From positions 26,696 through 90,695 of the forward strand of contig FSSI02000015.1 of the NCBI GenBank assembly GCA_900149785.2: DNA of 64,000 bases. Direction: 5' to 3'. The translations under genes were made by a program, and so were the position numbers. The stretch's first letter is position 1, and every line of letters starts with the position of its first letter. Of this stretch, positions 36,196-45,668 are shown piece after piece. The stretch comes from Sodalinema lacuna_A (GTDB taxonomy: Bacteria; Cyanobacteriota; Cyanobacteriia; Cyanobacteriales; Geitlerinemataceae). The notes under the pieces were generated by a model. That model saw only the letters and a list, made by a program, of their open reading frames with translations. It made no database searches and was not told where the DNA came from.

Positions 36196-37482
36196 CTACC
36201 ATTGATCGTGGTCGACATAACCGAAGGTTTTTAAAAGATCTTGTGCCTTACTTTTAAAAATCTCTTTCTCTTCCTCGCTCATTTCTGTCTTCCATCTCCC
36301 TCGACCGTCAAAAATAGGTTGATTTATTTGCCAGTTCCTCAAATTTTTATAATCTTCTTTACTTTTTATTTTGTCAGGTTTTGCCATTTCTTGGCTGAAC
36401 CAAAACTTGGGTGTTTTATGATATTCAAAAATGTTGTGTTCATAGGGAATATCGAGAAAACAAAAAATGGCTTTAAGCGTCTTTTCTGGGGCAACCACAA
36501 AATCTTCGTACTTAACGACTTTAACCTGTTTGGAATTCCAATAACTTAAGCCGAAATAATTATCATCAACCCATCTTTGAGTTGCTTCATGTATGTTTTT
36601 ATAAGCTTCTCTAACCTTTAAAGAGCACGCAACATCACGTCCATCTCGCAACATCAAAATTATTTTGCAGCCTGGCTGGTATATCATAGCTTTTTCCATA
36701 TATAAAATGTGGATTGGTGTTTTTTCGATCCAGAGCTTCTTGTTTATTTTTTTACAGTGATCGTTCCAATCCATAAATGTTACCCTCATCTGTTCAGGAT
36801 GTTTCATCAAAATACTACTTTCATAAGTTATGGCATGAATATAAGAATGGCTCCCAATGATGTTGAGCATAACTGACGTTCCACTATGACCACACCCAAC
36901 AATAAAAATAGGAGGGAGCAATTCAGATGTATCAATATTAAATGGTTTTCTATATATACTTTTCGGTATTTCAGAAATATTTGGACTGAGTTTGGCTGAT
37001 TTATGTAGAGAGTGCCAAGCAAGTTTGTTACTACCAATTTGACCTAGAACTTCTCCCAGGTTGTAGTGATAGATAGCCTCTTGGGGTTTCAATATAATTG
37101 ATTTACCAAAAAAAATCGTTGCTTCTTTAGATTCTTTGGTTTGGGCTAGCCAGATACCAACATCATTGCATACTGAATGAATTTTATTTTCTGGTTTATC
37201 CTGTATTTTTTGTTTAAATTTACAATAAAAATTTAATGCAGTTACATAACGATTCCAAGCCATGTAGTTAATGGCAATAAGTCTGTTATAAGTTCTGCAA
37301 CCTGGATATAGTTTTAGTATTTTTTTATAGTATTTAATTGCCTGTTTTGTATCCTGCCTTATTTCAGATATGCTAGCTAATATATAAAGTGGTAAGGCTA
37401 CATTTTTGTTTTTTTTGATGTCGCGAACGCAATGCTTTTCTATTTTTTTTAAGTAATATTTTAAGCATCTTTTTTTTTGCAT
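36196..37482 (-). CDS. TPR-sulfotransferase fusion
   Basis: Residues 1-190 hold about four TPR-like units (ALPLYILASISEIRQDTKQA, AIYHYNLGEVLGQIG). From about 190 the protein is a P-loop sulfotransferase: the 5'-phosphosulfate loop PPIFIVGCGHSGTSVMLNI and the 3'-phosphate-binding CKIILMLRDGRDVACSLK, then a helical end with RWKTEMSEEEKEIFKSKAQD. It would transfer sulfate from PAPS to a sugar or peptide. Codon use is strongly AT-rich. It converges with the giant gene and is on the same strand as the sugar-nucleotide operon downstream of it, with a terminator in between. Confidence 0.88.
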   Translation of the reverse strand: MQKKRCLKYYLKKIEKHCVRDIKKNKNVALPLYILASISEIRQDTKQAIKYYKKILKLYPGCRTYNRLIAINYMAWNRYVTALNFYCKFKQKIQDKPENKIHSVCNDVGIWLAQTKESKEATIFFGKSIILKPQEAIYHYNLGEVLGQIGSNKLAWHSLHKSAKLSPNISEIPKSIYRKPFNIDTSELLPPIFIVGCGHSGTSVMLNIIGSHSYIHAITYESSILMKHPEQMRVTFMDWNDHCKKINKKLWIEKTPIHILYMEKAMIYQPGCKIILMLRDGRDVACSLKVREAYKNIHEATQRWVDDNYFGLSYWNSKQVKVVKYEDFVVAPEKTLKAIFCFLDIPYEHNIFEYHKTPKFWFSQEMAKPDKIKSKEDYKNLRNWQINQPIFDGRGRWKTEMSEEEKEIFKSKAQDLLKTFGYVDHDQW

Positions 37483-37892
37483 GATTTTTTATGTAATTGG
37501 ACTGCAATTTACACTAAAATAATAAATACGTTATCTAATTTTAATTGATAACATAAGTTTCTGTCAATGATTCAAAGCAAAAAAAATCATACATCAATTA
37601 AATCCTTTTATATTCAAAAACCAGCTTCTATGAATAATATAATAGTAAGTTATTGATAGAAGCTGGTGTGGAGCATGATTATTGTGTAACTCAAAAATCC
37701 CTAGAATGATTCTTTATCAAGAAAAATGCCTGAGTTATAAACCAGCAATGCTATTGTTTTACAAAAAGCAAACATGATCTATTTTTTGCCATATTGGATG
37801 AGTGATAACTGAACATTATCAATTTGGATCTTTATTTACTCCTAGTCGTTTGGCCGCTAAAATTGTGGATTGCGTGGCTAGTAGATTTGCAT
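37483..37892. other. AT-rich intergenic region with terminator
   Basis: About 410 bases between the operon end at 37893 and the sulfotransferase start at 37482, both on the minus strand. It contains the operon terminator (37616-37667) and, further along, a likely promoter zone for the sulfotransferase. A 200-base segment at 37680-37890 has no frame I would call coding. Confidence 0.5.
37616..37667 (-). terminator. Intrinsic terminator of the Wbp-like operon
   Basis: ACCAGCTTCTAT at 37620-37631 pairs with ATAGAAGCTGGT at 37656-37667 over 12 bp, with an inner AATAA/TTATT pairing. On the minus strand the stem is followed by TTTTTGAATA, giving a U-run. It lies about 225 bases beyond the stop of the last operon gene. 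Confidence 0.75.
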
Positions 37893-39062
37893 TTATTGAA
37901 GAAGATCCTTCAAAGCGTTGATCACTAAGTTGATAACAGATTCCTCCAACTCAGGCCAAATGGGTAAGCTTAAAACCTCTCCAGCGGCTTGGTCACTGAT
38001 TGGGCAGGGAGGATACTGATTCTGATAAACTGCTAATCGATCTTGTGGGATAGGATAATAGATCATGGTACTAATCCCCTCCTTCGCTAGCGCCTCTTTG
38101 AGATAATCCCGCTGACCTTCAGTTACGCGTATAGTGTATTGATGAAAAACATGACCTCTAGCATTTTCGGGGGAAATGACACCCTCAACTTCCGCTAGAC
38201 CCTGGTTATACTGTTGCGCAACCCGACATCGTCCTTGATTCCATTCATCAATATAGTTGAGCTTCACCCGTAAAATAGCTGCCTGGATCGTGTCTAAGCG
38301 AGAATTGTAACCTAGCACTTCATTATGATATTTCTTTTTCGCTCCATGAACCCGTAGCATTTGTGCCGTCTGAGCTATATCATCATTGTTGGTCACAATG
38401 AGTCCACCGTCACCATAGGCTCCCAAGTTTTTAGAAGGAAAAAATGAAAACGCTCCAACGTCACCGAGGGTTCCGGTTGCTCGGCCGGCTAGTTCTACAT
38501 GAGTTGCCTCTTGACCCCTAAAATTTGACTGACTTTCTCCCCAGTATCGTGCCCCAAATGACTGGGCACAATCTTCAATCACTTTTAAATTATGGTATCG
38601 GGCAATTTCCATAATTCGACCCATAGCTGCGGACTGCCCATATAAATGCACCGGTAAAATTGCCTTAGTTCGGGGAGTAATTTTGGCACGGATTGCTTCA
38701 GGATCAATGTTATACGTTTTGGGATCAATATCGGCGAAGACCACTTGAGCACCTACATTGCCGATCGATTCTGCAGTTGCAAAAAAAGAAAAGGGTGTTG
38801 TAATGACTTCATCTCCCGGTTTGATACCCGCTGCTCGTAAGCTAATCACGAGAGCATCTGTACCAGAATTCACCCCGATCGCATACTTAACTCCTAAATA
38901 CTTAGCCACCTCTTGCTCAAAATTTTTAACCTCTGGTCCCATAATAAAGCGACCAGACTCCATAACGGACTCAACCGCAGCTTGGACTTCTGATTTAATT
39001 CTGTTGTACTGGGGCTTTAAGTCTAAAATTGGAATAGTTTTGTTGCTCATGACTTGGTTCAT
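37893..39062 (-). CDS. wbpE: DegT/DnrJ/EryC1 sugar aminotransferase (WbpE/WlbC type)
   Basis: This PLP enzyme converts the UDP-3-keto sugar acid to the 3-amino sugar. Family features: VNSGTDALVISLRAAGIKPG, TTPFSFFATAESI, VIEDCAQSFGARYWG and the Schiff-base lysine at about residue 211 in FSFFPSKNLGAYGDGGLIVT. It ends the four-gene operon: start codon 3 bases after the stop of the acetyltransferase. A second start at 39050 is possible. The neighbours fix the likely substrate as UDP-2-acetamido-2-deoxy-3-keto-glucuronate. Confidence 0.9.
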   Translation of the reverse strand: MNQVMSNKTIPILDLKPQYNRIKSEVQAAVESVMESGRFIMGPEVKNFEQEVAKYLGVKYAIGVNSGTDALVISLRAAGIKPGDEVITTPFSFFATAESIGNVGAQVVFADIDPKTYNIDPEAIRAKITPRTKAILPVHLYGQSAAMGRIMEIARYHNLKVIEDCAQSFGARYWGESQSNFRGQEATHVELAGRATGTLGDVGAFSFFPSKNLGAYGDGGLIVTNNDDIAQTAQMLRVHGAKKKYHNEVLGYNSRLDTIQAAILRVKLNYIDEWNQGRCRVAQQYNQGLAEVEGVISPENARGHVFHQYTIRVTEGQRDYLKEALAKEGISTMIYYPIPQDRLAVYQNQYPPCPISDQAAGEVLSLPIWPELEESVINLVINALKDLLQ

Positions 39063-39065
39063 CGT

Positions 39066-39644
39066 TTAAACTTTTACAACTTCAATATTTGACAGTTTAC
39101 GGTACTTGTCTCCGATGGAATCTATCGCATACCCTTGTTTGTCAAACTCTAGAATTTCACCATAGGCGCTCATCCAACCTACAAGTTTTCCTGGCACTCC
39201 TGCAACTAGTCCATAGGCAGGAACATCTTTAGTTACAACAGCCCCAGCAGCAATAAAAGCATATTCATGGAGAGTAATACCACAAACGATTGTGGCATTA
39301 GCACCAATGCTAGCTCCACGTTTGACAAGAGTTGTTGAGTAATCGTCACTGGTATTACGAGGCACCTCACATCGAGGTGTTTTAATATTAGTGAAAACCA
39401 TGCTGGGTCCGCAAAATACATAGTCTTCTAGAATGACTCCCTCGTAGAGCGAGACATTATTTTGGATTTTGCAACCATCACCTACTGTAACGTTTTGAGA
39501 AACTAAAACATTTTGACCCAAAGAACAGTTTTTTCCAATCTTTGAGGAAGCCATGAGATGGCAAAAATGCCACACTTTTGTTCCCTCTCCAACTGAAGAC
39601 CCTGGCTCCACATAGGCCGATTCATGGACAAATGGTTTAACCAT
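39066..39644 (-). CDS. wbpD: Hexapeptide N-acetyltransferase (WbpD/WlbB type)
   Basis: The 192-residue protein is a left-handed beta-helix acyltransferase with hexapeptide repeats (KIGKNCSLGQNVLVSQNVTV, GASIGANATIVCGITLHEYA). It matches the WbpD/WlbB group that acetylates the 3-amino group of UDP-GlcNAc(3N)A with acetyl-CoA. Its start overlaps the dehydrogenase gene by 8 bases and its stop lies 3 bases before the aminotransferase, so all are translated together. Confidence 0.9.
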   Translation of the reverse strand: MVKPFVHESAYVEPGSSVGEGTKVWHFCHLMASSKIGKNCSLGQNVLVSQNVTVGDGCKIQNNVSLYEGVILEDYVFCGPSMVFTNIKTPRCEVPRNTSDDYSTTLVKRGASIGANATIVCGITLHEYAFIAAGAVVTKDVPAYGLVAGVPGKLVGWMSAYGEILEFDKQGYAIDSIGDKYRKLSNIEVVKV

Positions 39645-40581
39645 ATAACAACTCCGAGGCCTTCTCTAAAATTTCCACAACTGCCACCCCATTCCAGCCA
39701 TCTGAGATAGGTGACTCCCGACTTTTGACACAGTCAATGAAATGTTGACACTCCGTTCTCAGAGGCTGAGGATTTTGAATTTCGATAACTTCACTCCCTT
39801 CATCCCGAGTGTTGAACTCACCATCTACACCCTTATTATAGATTATGATTTTTTGGAAAACCTCATCGTAAAGTAACATTTGTTGACTAGCAATAATCAC
39901 AGTATTTCTTGCTAGTTGAGGCCAATACCAAGAGGAGTGAATATGGGCTGTTGCACCGTCCTCAAAGGTGAGATGAACATGGACATTATCTTCAATTCCG
40001 GGCTGCAACATAGCCTGACCACTAGCTGTGACAGACTTTAACTTGGGTTGTCCAAGCAATTGCAAGACAACAGAAATGTCATGAGGTGCAAAAGACCACC
40101 AAACATTTTCATTTTGCCGAACTTTTCCAAGTTTAACTCGTTGAGCTGCAATATGAAGAACTTTTCCGGCTTTGCCAGTTGCTAGATACTCTTCCATCCA
40201 GCGAATAGCCGGTTGATAGAGTAGTAAATGACCCACCATGAGAATCTGGTTGTTGAGATGAGCATATTCTGCCAAGTGTCGAGCTTCATCAATACGTAAG
40301 GTGATCGGTTTTTCGATAAAAACATCTTTTCCAGCTTGTAAAGCTTTTAGGGAAATTTGATAGTGAGTTGGAGCCGGCGTGGCAATGATAAAAGCGGATA
40401 CTTCACTCTGGAGAGCCTGGTCGTAATTTTCATACAGGGAAACACCAGGGTACTTTTTTGCAAGTTCTTCGCGCAGATAGGGGTCAAGTTCAACAATACC
40501 TGACAAAGCTCCTAATTCACTAAAATTATGAACTAGGTTACGACCCCAATGCCCAGCTCCAACAACAATTACTTGTGTCAT
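39637..40581 (-). CDS. wbpB: Gfo/Idh/MocA dehydrogenase (WbpB/WlbA type)
   Basis: The 314-residue protein has an N-terminal Rossmann fold (VIVVGAGHWGRNLVHNFSEL), the conserved EKP site (GKDVFIEKPITL), and a substrate region ending WYWPQLARNTVII. In the WbpB/WlbA reaction it oxidises the 3-hydroxyl of UDP-GlcNAc-uronate to a ketone with NAD. Its ATG overlaps the TGA of the upstream UDP-sugar dehydrogenase (4 bases), and its end overlaps the next gene. Confidence 0.9.
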   Translation of the reverse strand: MTQVIVVGAGHWGRNLVHNFSELGALSGIVELDPYLREELAKKYPGVSLYENYDQALQSEVSAFIIATPAPTHYQISLKALQAGKDVFIEKPITLRIDEARHLAEYAHLNNQILMVGHLLLYQPAIRWMEEYLATGKAGKVLHIAAQRVKLGKVRQNENVWWSFAPHDISVVLQLLGQPKLKSVTASGQAMLQPGIEDNVHVHLTFEDGATAHIHSSWYWPQLARNTVIIASQQMLLYDEVFQKIIIYNKGVDGEFNTRDEGSEVIEIQNPQPLRTECQHFIDCVKSRESPISDGWNGVAVVEILEKASELLYG

Positions 40582-41936
40582 AGTAAAGTGACCTTCTCTT
40601 GATTACAATCCAAATGCCGAGTAATACCTCGGGTATCGAGGACATGTTTAGATTTTGTGACTAAATCAGTATAGTCTATTCCACTATGCTCTGTGGTAAT
40701 TAAGACCAAATCAGCATCCCAAATCGTCTCATCTGTGAGTTCACTAGAGGCTAACTGGTGGTTCCCGACAGTACAATCAGGGACATGGGGATCATGGTAG
40801 CTAACCTCTACCCCGTCTTTGAGGAGTAGTGCAATGATTTCTATGGATGGAGATTCTCGCCAGTCACTGATATCTTTCTTATAAGCAACTCCCACTACTA
40901 AAACTTTTGCACGACTCAATGCCAGTCCTTGGCAGTTCAGAAGTCGACCCACTTTTTCCAGGACGAAGTAGGGCATTTTGCGGTTAACTTCTCCAGCTAA
41001 TGCAATGAAGTGAGTATTAAAATCAAATTCTTTGGCCTTCCACTCTAGATAATGAGGGTCAAGGGGAATACAGTGACCACCAACCCCAGGCCCGGGGTAG
41101 AAGGGCATGATTCCAAATGGTTTTGTATTTGCAGCATCTAAGACTTCCCAAACATTTAGTTCCAGACGATCGCACAACACTGCCAACTCATTGACTAGGG
41201 CAATATTGACCGCTCGAAAAGTATTTTCAAAGACTTTCACCAACTCAGCAGCTTTGGCACTACTGACAGGAACCACATGCAAAATTGTTTGTCGGTAAAA
41301 AGAAGTTGCGAGTTCCAACGATAAAGGATCGGATGCCCCAACCACCTTATTTGTATTTTGAGTGGTGTATCGTTTATTCCCTGGGTCAACTCGTTCAGGA
41401 GAATAAGCCAAAAAGAAATCTTCACCTTGTTTCAAGCCGCTCTGCTGCTCAAGGATAGGTCTCATTACCTCATCTGTTGTTCCCGGATAAGTTGTTGATT
41501 CCAAGGTGATGAGCTGTCCAACTCTTAAATGTTGAGCAATTTCATGCGTAACGCTTTCGATGTAACTCAAGTTTGGCGTTAAGTTTTTGGTCAGAGGAGT
41601 TGGAACACAGATTACGATAATATCTGCGTCAGTAATCTGAGCGAAACTTGTAAATGCCCGAAGTTTTCCACTGTTAACTACAGTTTGGAGATCATCATTT
41701 TTAACGTCATCAATGTAGTTCTGGGCTTCATTAACTTGATTTGCCCGAACTGCATTCTGATCAAGCCCAAAAACTTGAAATCCAACTTTAGCTTTTTCAA
41801 CTGCAAAAGGTAATCCGACATAACCCAAGCCAACGACAGCAACAATTGCTTCGTGACTTTTTATTTTTTGGCTGAGTAGTTCAACTCTAGACTGAATCAC
41901 ATCGAGTTTGGTATCAGAGGGGGCTGTAGTTATCAT
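40578..41936 (-). CDS. wbpA: UDP-N-acetylglucosamine 6-dehydrogenase (WbpA type)
   Basis: The 452-residue protein oxidises UDP-GlcNAc to UDP-GlcNAc-uronic acid with NAD. It shows the Rossmann motif AVVGLGYVGLPFAVEKAKVG, the CVPTPL segment, the ESTTYPGTTDEVM stretch, and the catalytic cysteine in YPGPGVGGHCIPLDPHYLEW. The C-terminal NAD domain has VGVAYKKDISDWRESPS. It opens the four-gene operon that then runs to the dehydrogenase, acetyltransferase and aminotransferase. A promoter should lie in the 230-base divergent region before 41936. Confidence 0.93.
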   Translation of the reverse strand: MITTAPSDTKLDVIQSRVELLSQKIKSHEAIVAVVGLGYVGLPFAVEKAKVGFQVFGLDQNAVRANQVNEAQNYIDDVKNDDLQTVVNSGKLRAFTSFAQITDADIIVICVPTPLTKNLTPNLSYIESVTHEIAQHLRVGQLITLESTTYPGTTDEVMRPILEQQSGLKQGEDFFLAYSPERVDPGNKRYTTQNTNKVVGASDPLSLELATSFYRQTILHVVPVSSAKAAELVKVFENTFRAVNIALVNELAVLCDRLELNVWEVLDAANTKPFGIMPFYPGPGVGGHCIPLDPHYLEWKAKEFDFNTHFIALAGEVNRKMPYFVLEKVGRLLNCQGLALSRAKVLVVGVAYKKDISDWRESPSIEIIALLLKDGVEVSYHDPHVPDCTVGNHQLASSELTDETIWDADLVLITTEHSGIDYTDLVTKSKHVLDTRGITRHLDCNQEKVTLL

Positions 41937-42165
41937 ATTTCTCTTTACTATCCTGTGTGAACATTTCAGGAATCACGAGCTGATTTTCTTCCTGGTCTGA
42001 TTAAAAGGCAATAATATTTAACCTCAGGCAATGGTTGCTCTTACTCTATTTCCAGAGATGGAATAGATCGATCCGGATAGATTTTTGGGAAAATTCTTGT
42101 AATTCATCCGGTTGACAAAGGACAGAATCAGAATAAAGAAGAGAACAGCTCTCTATTTAAGACTT

Positions 42166-43416
42166 ATGGCCTCACCTTCCTCTGTGATAAACCCTAATCC
42201 AGAGTCTCCCTCACCTGAGACAGCATCAGCACTGGTTCTAACAGGAATGCACCAGTCTGGTCTTGGGATTGCTGCGTCCGTGCTCAAAGAAGCAGGTGTA
42301 CGCATCGTAGAGGCTCCAGAGCAAGAAAATTTAAGTTTTATAAACTTTCATGCTTCAATTCTAGAGGGGTCGCTACTTAGCCTTCAGCCAGCGTTTACAT
42401 TAAGAACCGCTCACATAGCTCAAGCTGAAAAGTTAATTTGCCATTATGCTCAGGAGAATCCCTGGGGTTGGGTCGATCCGAATACCACCTTATTTTTAGA
42501 GTTCTGGAATACTAAGTTACCCAACAGTAATTTTATCTTTATTTATGATTCTCCCGAGTCTGTGGTTGAACGACTCTACGAACATCTCCCCGAGAAGTTC
42601 AGAGTCAGACCCGAACTTGCTCTGGAATCTTGGATGGACTATAACGAAAAAATTCTAGCTTTTGTCCAACAGTTTCCTCAGCAGTGTCTAGTCTTGCCTC
42701 TTTCCCATGTCATTCAGAGTCCATCAGAGTTTATCAATATTGTTAACCAAAAGTTTACTTATCAGTTAACGATACCGAATTGCCAGCCAATCGCTACTGG
42801 AATAACCTCCGTTCCTCGTCAGGTGGCACTCATTCGCGCCACCTATCCTGAAGCTCTAGAAATGTATACACAACTACAAAAGATTACTAATTCAACATTA
42901 TCATTTTCTAGTAACTTGTTAGCACATCATTTCGATAGTTCCCATAGTTCACTAAACTGGAATTTTCAGGATTGGTTGCACCTTAAAGCTGTGCAAGTGC
43001 AACAGAAAAAACTAAAAATAAAGCTGACAGCACTAGAAAATGAGCTGGACTTAAAATTGACCCAACTGCATAAAACCCAGGAAGAACTCGTCGATTACCA
43101 ACTTGAACTCAGGCAACAAGCGATCGCGCTAGAAAAACATGAAAAACAGAATACAGTAATCAGCACAAAAACTTATCAAGACTTAGTTCGGCAAGCCTGG
43201 TCAGCTTACTGCCAAACTAATCACTTTGAAATGGAAAACCTTCTTCAACAATCTACAACACATACTGATTTATCTAAGACGGCTATGATTTTAGACTGGC
43301 TGAATCAGTTTTCCAAGTTTTCTCAGACAACCCAACAACCCTTCAATGAACAAGAACTCACTCGTTCCACTGAATGGAACCAACTGGTCACCAAAACAAT
43401 GATGCCATTTTTGTAA
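42166..43416 (+). CDS. Sulfotransferase-like protein with coiled coil and shared C-terminal module
   Basis: The N-terminal region (about 1-230) looks like a divergent P-loop sulfotransferase: the loop is degenerate (LVLTGMHQSGLGIAASVLKE), and a later NFIFIYDSPESVVERLYE resembles the 3'-phosphate-binding strand. Residues 260-340 are a coiled coil. The last roughly 80 residues (from YQDLVRQAWSAYCQTNHFEM) match the C-terminal module of the glycosyltransferase at 29873-30850. The loss of loop residues may mean reduced PAPS binding. A TTG at 42112 is an alternative start, giving 434 residues; I favour the ATG at 42166. The gene diverges from the wbpA-type operon. Confidence 0.78.
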   Translation: MASPSSVINPNPESPSPETASALVLTGMHQSGLGIAASVLKEAGVRIVEAPEQENLSFINFHASILEGSLLSLQPAFTLRTAHIAQAEKLICHYAQENPWGWVDPNTTLFLEFWNTKLPNSNFIFIYDSPESVVERLYEHLPEKFRVRPELALESWMDYNEKILAFVQQFPQQCLVLPLSHVIQSPSEFINIVNQKFTYQLTIPNCQPIATGITSVPRQVALIRATYPEALEMYTQLQKITNSTLSFSSNLLAHHFDSSHSSLNWNFQDWLHLKAVQVQQKKLKIKLTALENELDLKLTQLHKTQEELVDYQLELRQQAIALEKHEKQNTVISTKTYQDLVRQAWSAYCQTNHFEMENLLQQSTTHTDLSKTAMILDWLNQFSKFSQTTQQPFNEQELTRSTEWNQLVTKTMMPFL

Positions 43417-43688
43417 TTAAAACATTAAACAAAAAATAAAAAATCAAACCAAAATCCATAAAAATAGTAAAAGATATGACCATAAATCGTATTTATATAT
43501 GTTTTTTATGAAACTTTTTATCTGCAAAAATAATGCCTTTAAAGTCTTGATTTTGCTTAAAAGTGTTCCCAATAACCATAAATTTTTAGGGGCAATATTC
43601 AATTGGTGAACTCAATGATAAACCCTGGCTATTTGCCGATTTTATCTATCTATTGATCAACCATGCTATGCCCCCAATTTATTCGTTT

Positions 43689-44345
43689 TTAACCTGCTGC
43701 TTTCAAGATATGTGATGGTGTATTTATGTTTTTCAAAAACAAAGTTGGCTTTTGATTGGGATAGAAGATTCCATAATACTTGGCGTCTTCTTCAGATAGT
43801 TCACACAAATTGAATCCTTGATCTTCAAATGCTTTTTGTTGCACCTGTAAAATTTCTTCCTCCCTGGTAGCTGTTAAGTTTAAAGATGAGGAAACTCCGT
43901 TCCAAGGGGTGATAAATGCCCAACCATCTTCACTCAGCAATTCAGCAATAGTTTTACTATAACTATAAAGCTGATCTAAATTTTGGGCAAACCAAAAAGC
44001 ATTTATAGAACCACGGCAAAATATGCCGTCAAAACGATGTCCAAATGTATCAATAGAAATGCGTCGGAGGTCAGCATTTGTGACCTCAAAACCCTTGTAG
44101 TTTCCTAACTCTATAACCGCAGGATCAAAATCTATGGCATATCCTTTAGCTCCTTTAGTTTTAGCCAATTCCTGAAAGTCATACTGACCTGGGCCAAGAT
44201 CTAAAACTTTTTTGTCTGCAAAATGACTATCGTCAAAAAAATCATTGACAATTTTCTCAAACGGCCATGCAGAACGCTGTGGATTTCTTAACGCAACTTG
44301 CTCAGCTTTTTCCATGATTTTCACTTCAGTTTTATCAAGTAGCAT
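43689..44345 (-). CDS. Class I SAM-dependent methyltransferase
   Basis: The 218-residue protein has the SAM-binding motif KKVLDLGPGQYDFQELAKTK, the strand-2 acidic end AIDFDPA, and the motif FDGIFCRGSINAFWFAQNL. Such enzymes methylate sugars, lipids or other small molecules. Here the setting in the glycan island suggests O-methylation of a surface glycan, which is an inference. The nearest frames on both sides are non-coding AT-rich DNA. Confidence 0.83.
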   Translation of the reverse strand: MLLDKTEVKIMEKAEQVALRNPQRSAWPFEKIVNDFFDDSHFADKKVLDLGPGQYDFQELAKTKGAKGYAIDFDPAVIELGNYKGFEVTNADLRRISIDTFGHRFDGIFCRGSINAFWFAQNLDQLYSYSKTIAELLSEDGWAFITPWNGVSSSLNLTATREEEILQVQQKAFEDQGFNLCELSEEDAKYYGIFYPNQKPTLFLKNINTPSHILKAAG

Positions 44346-44807
44346 GGCTTAAAAACTCCAAATTTCAGGACGGATACTTACTTGTTGTATCTAATGTATT
44401 TTACAAGCTAAAATAGCAAATTCCGGAAATTATCTAGTTGCGATTGTGTCAATTCTTAAACAATATTGGTAATACCATTTTTATAAGTCTTACTATAGAT
44501 GTATTTGAGGTAAAAACTCTTGTAATTGCTTTGCTGATTTCTTGATGTCGTGATATGCCAAAATCACAGAAGAATGTGGTTAATTTATTTCTCGGCCAGA
44601 AAATAAATTGTGATCATTTTGACAAAAAAAGCTAAAAGTTTCTACCGTTTGCCTTTATAGGAATTCTAGATGAGTCATGAAAAGATCGAAACGCCCAAAC
44701 TCTTACTATAGTAAAATAGCGAATATATAAATAATGTAGGACTACTATAAATCTCCTTAATCATGATAATTTCACCCTGATAAAAATATCATGATTAATG
44801 GTCAAGT
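44346..44807. other. AT-rich intergenic region
   Basis: About 460 bases between two minus-strand genes. It holds a 12-base palindrome TTACTATAGTAA at 44703-44714 and a similar TTACTATAG at about 44487, both possible regulatory sites. No coding frame, tRNA or insertion-sequence end is visible. Confidence 0.45.
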
Positions 44808-45668
44808 CTATAAACTTAGCTCAAACTTTTCCCAAATTGATTTACCAGGATTCATAGCTGTATAATTCAAGATTTCATCATACCAATCTTGACCAATATA
44901 AAATTCTGCTGGTTTCCAAGGGGTTGCATAATATTGAGGATGAGTAAGTACACGATAGCGTTTTCCAGGCTGCCAAGTCGAAACAAACTTCATTAGACTT
45001 CTATCTTTCAACCCATAGAGGGGAGACCCAAATCCTCCATCACTATAAGAACTTGTGAAAATTGGGGAGGCTCCATTATGAACCCATCTAATATCTCCTA
45101 AAAGTGATGGTGGCATCCCAAGGTCTCGATTAGTCTCACCATTGAGTCCTCTTGCTCCTCCATGAGCAGAAAAGTACTTGATCTTAAAATTTTTCCTTAG
45201 ACATTTCACATCATCTTCAAATATATCTAATGCTTTCTTCCGGTCAAATAGTGCTTTTTCAAAAGCATTGTTATGGTAGCCAAATACAAAACCCTCGTTT
45301 GATTCTAGATATTGCATTGTAGAAAAATCCAGCGGGTAATTTATGGATTCAACAATGCCTTCCAAAATCTTTTTTCGGTTAACCCCATTGGTAAAAAACA
45401 TAAAAGTTGATGGGATTCCCAATTCAGCTTGCACGCGCATCAGTTTCATACTTCTTTCTGCCAAGCCATCTATATCTTGTTGTAGTAAAACGTAAATTTT
45501 TTCTGGATCTCTTTGCTCATTCCATTGCTTATATTCTTGCCTATAACTGTTTTGATAGTCATAATCATCTCCCCAAGCAAGATCGTCATAGGTAATGACT
45601 TGTATGATATCACTATTACGCTTTAAGAATTCACAAAATCCTGCTAGGTACTCGAAGGGAAGCCTCAT
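44808..45668 (-). CDS. Polysaccharide deacetylase-like protein
   Basis: The 286-residue protein looks like a (beta/alpha) barrel of the NodB/glycoside-hydrolase-deacetylase group: VLLQQDIDGLAERSMKLM with the Asp pair, STFMFFTNG as the following strand, FVFGYHNNAFEKALFDRK with a histidine, and a YFSAHGGARGLNGET loop. Several classic NodB motifs are shifted, so assignment is by pattern and not by a full motif set. A role in trimming or modifying the island's glycan is an inference. No signal peptide is visible. Confidence 0.65.
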   Translation of the reverse strand: MRLPFEYLAGFCEFLKRNSDIIQVITYDDLAWGDDYDYQNSYRQEYKQWNEQRDPEKIYVLLQQDIDGLAERSMKLMRVQAELGIPSTFMFFTNGVNRKKILEGIVESINYPLDFSTMQYLESNEGFVFGYHNNAFEKALFDRKKALDIFEDDVKCLRKNFKIKYFSAHGGARGLNGETNRDLGMPPSLLGDIRWVHNGASPIFTSSYSDGGFGSPLYGLKDRSLMKFVSTWQPGKRYRVLTHPQYYATPWKPAEFYIGQDWYDEILNYTAMNPGKSIWEKFELSL

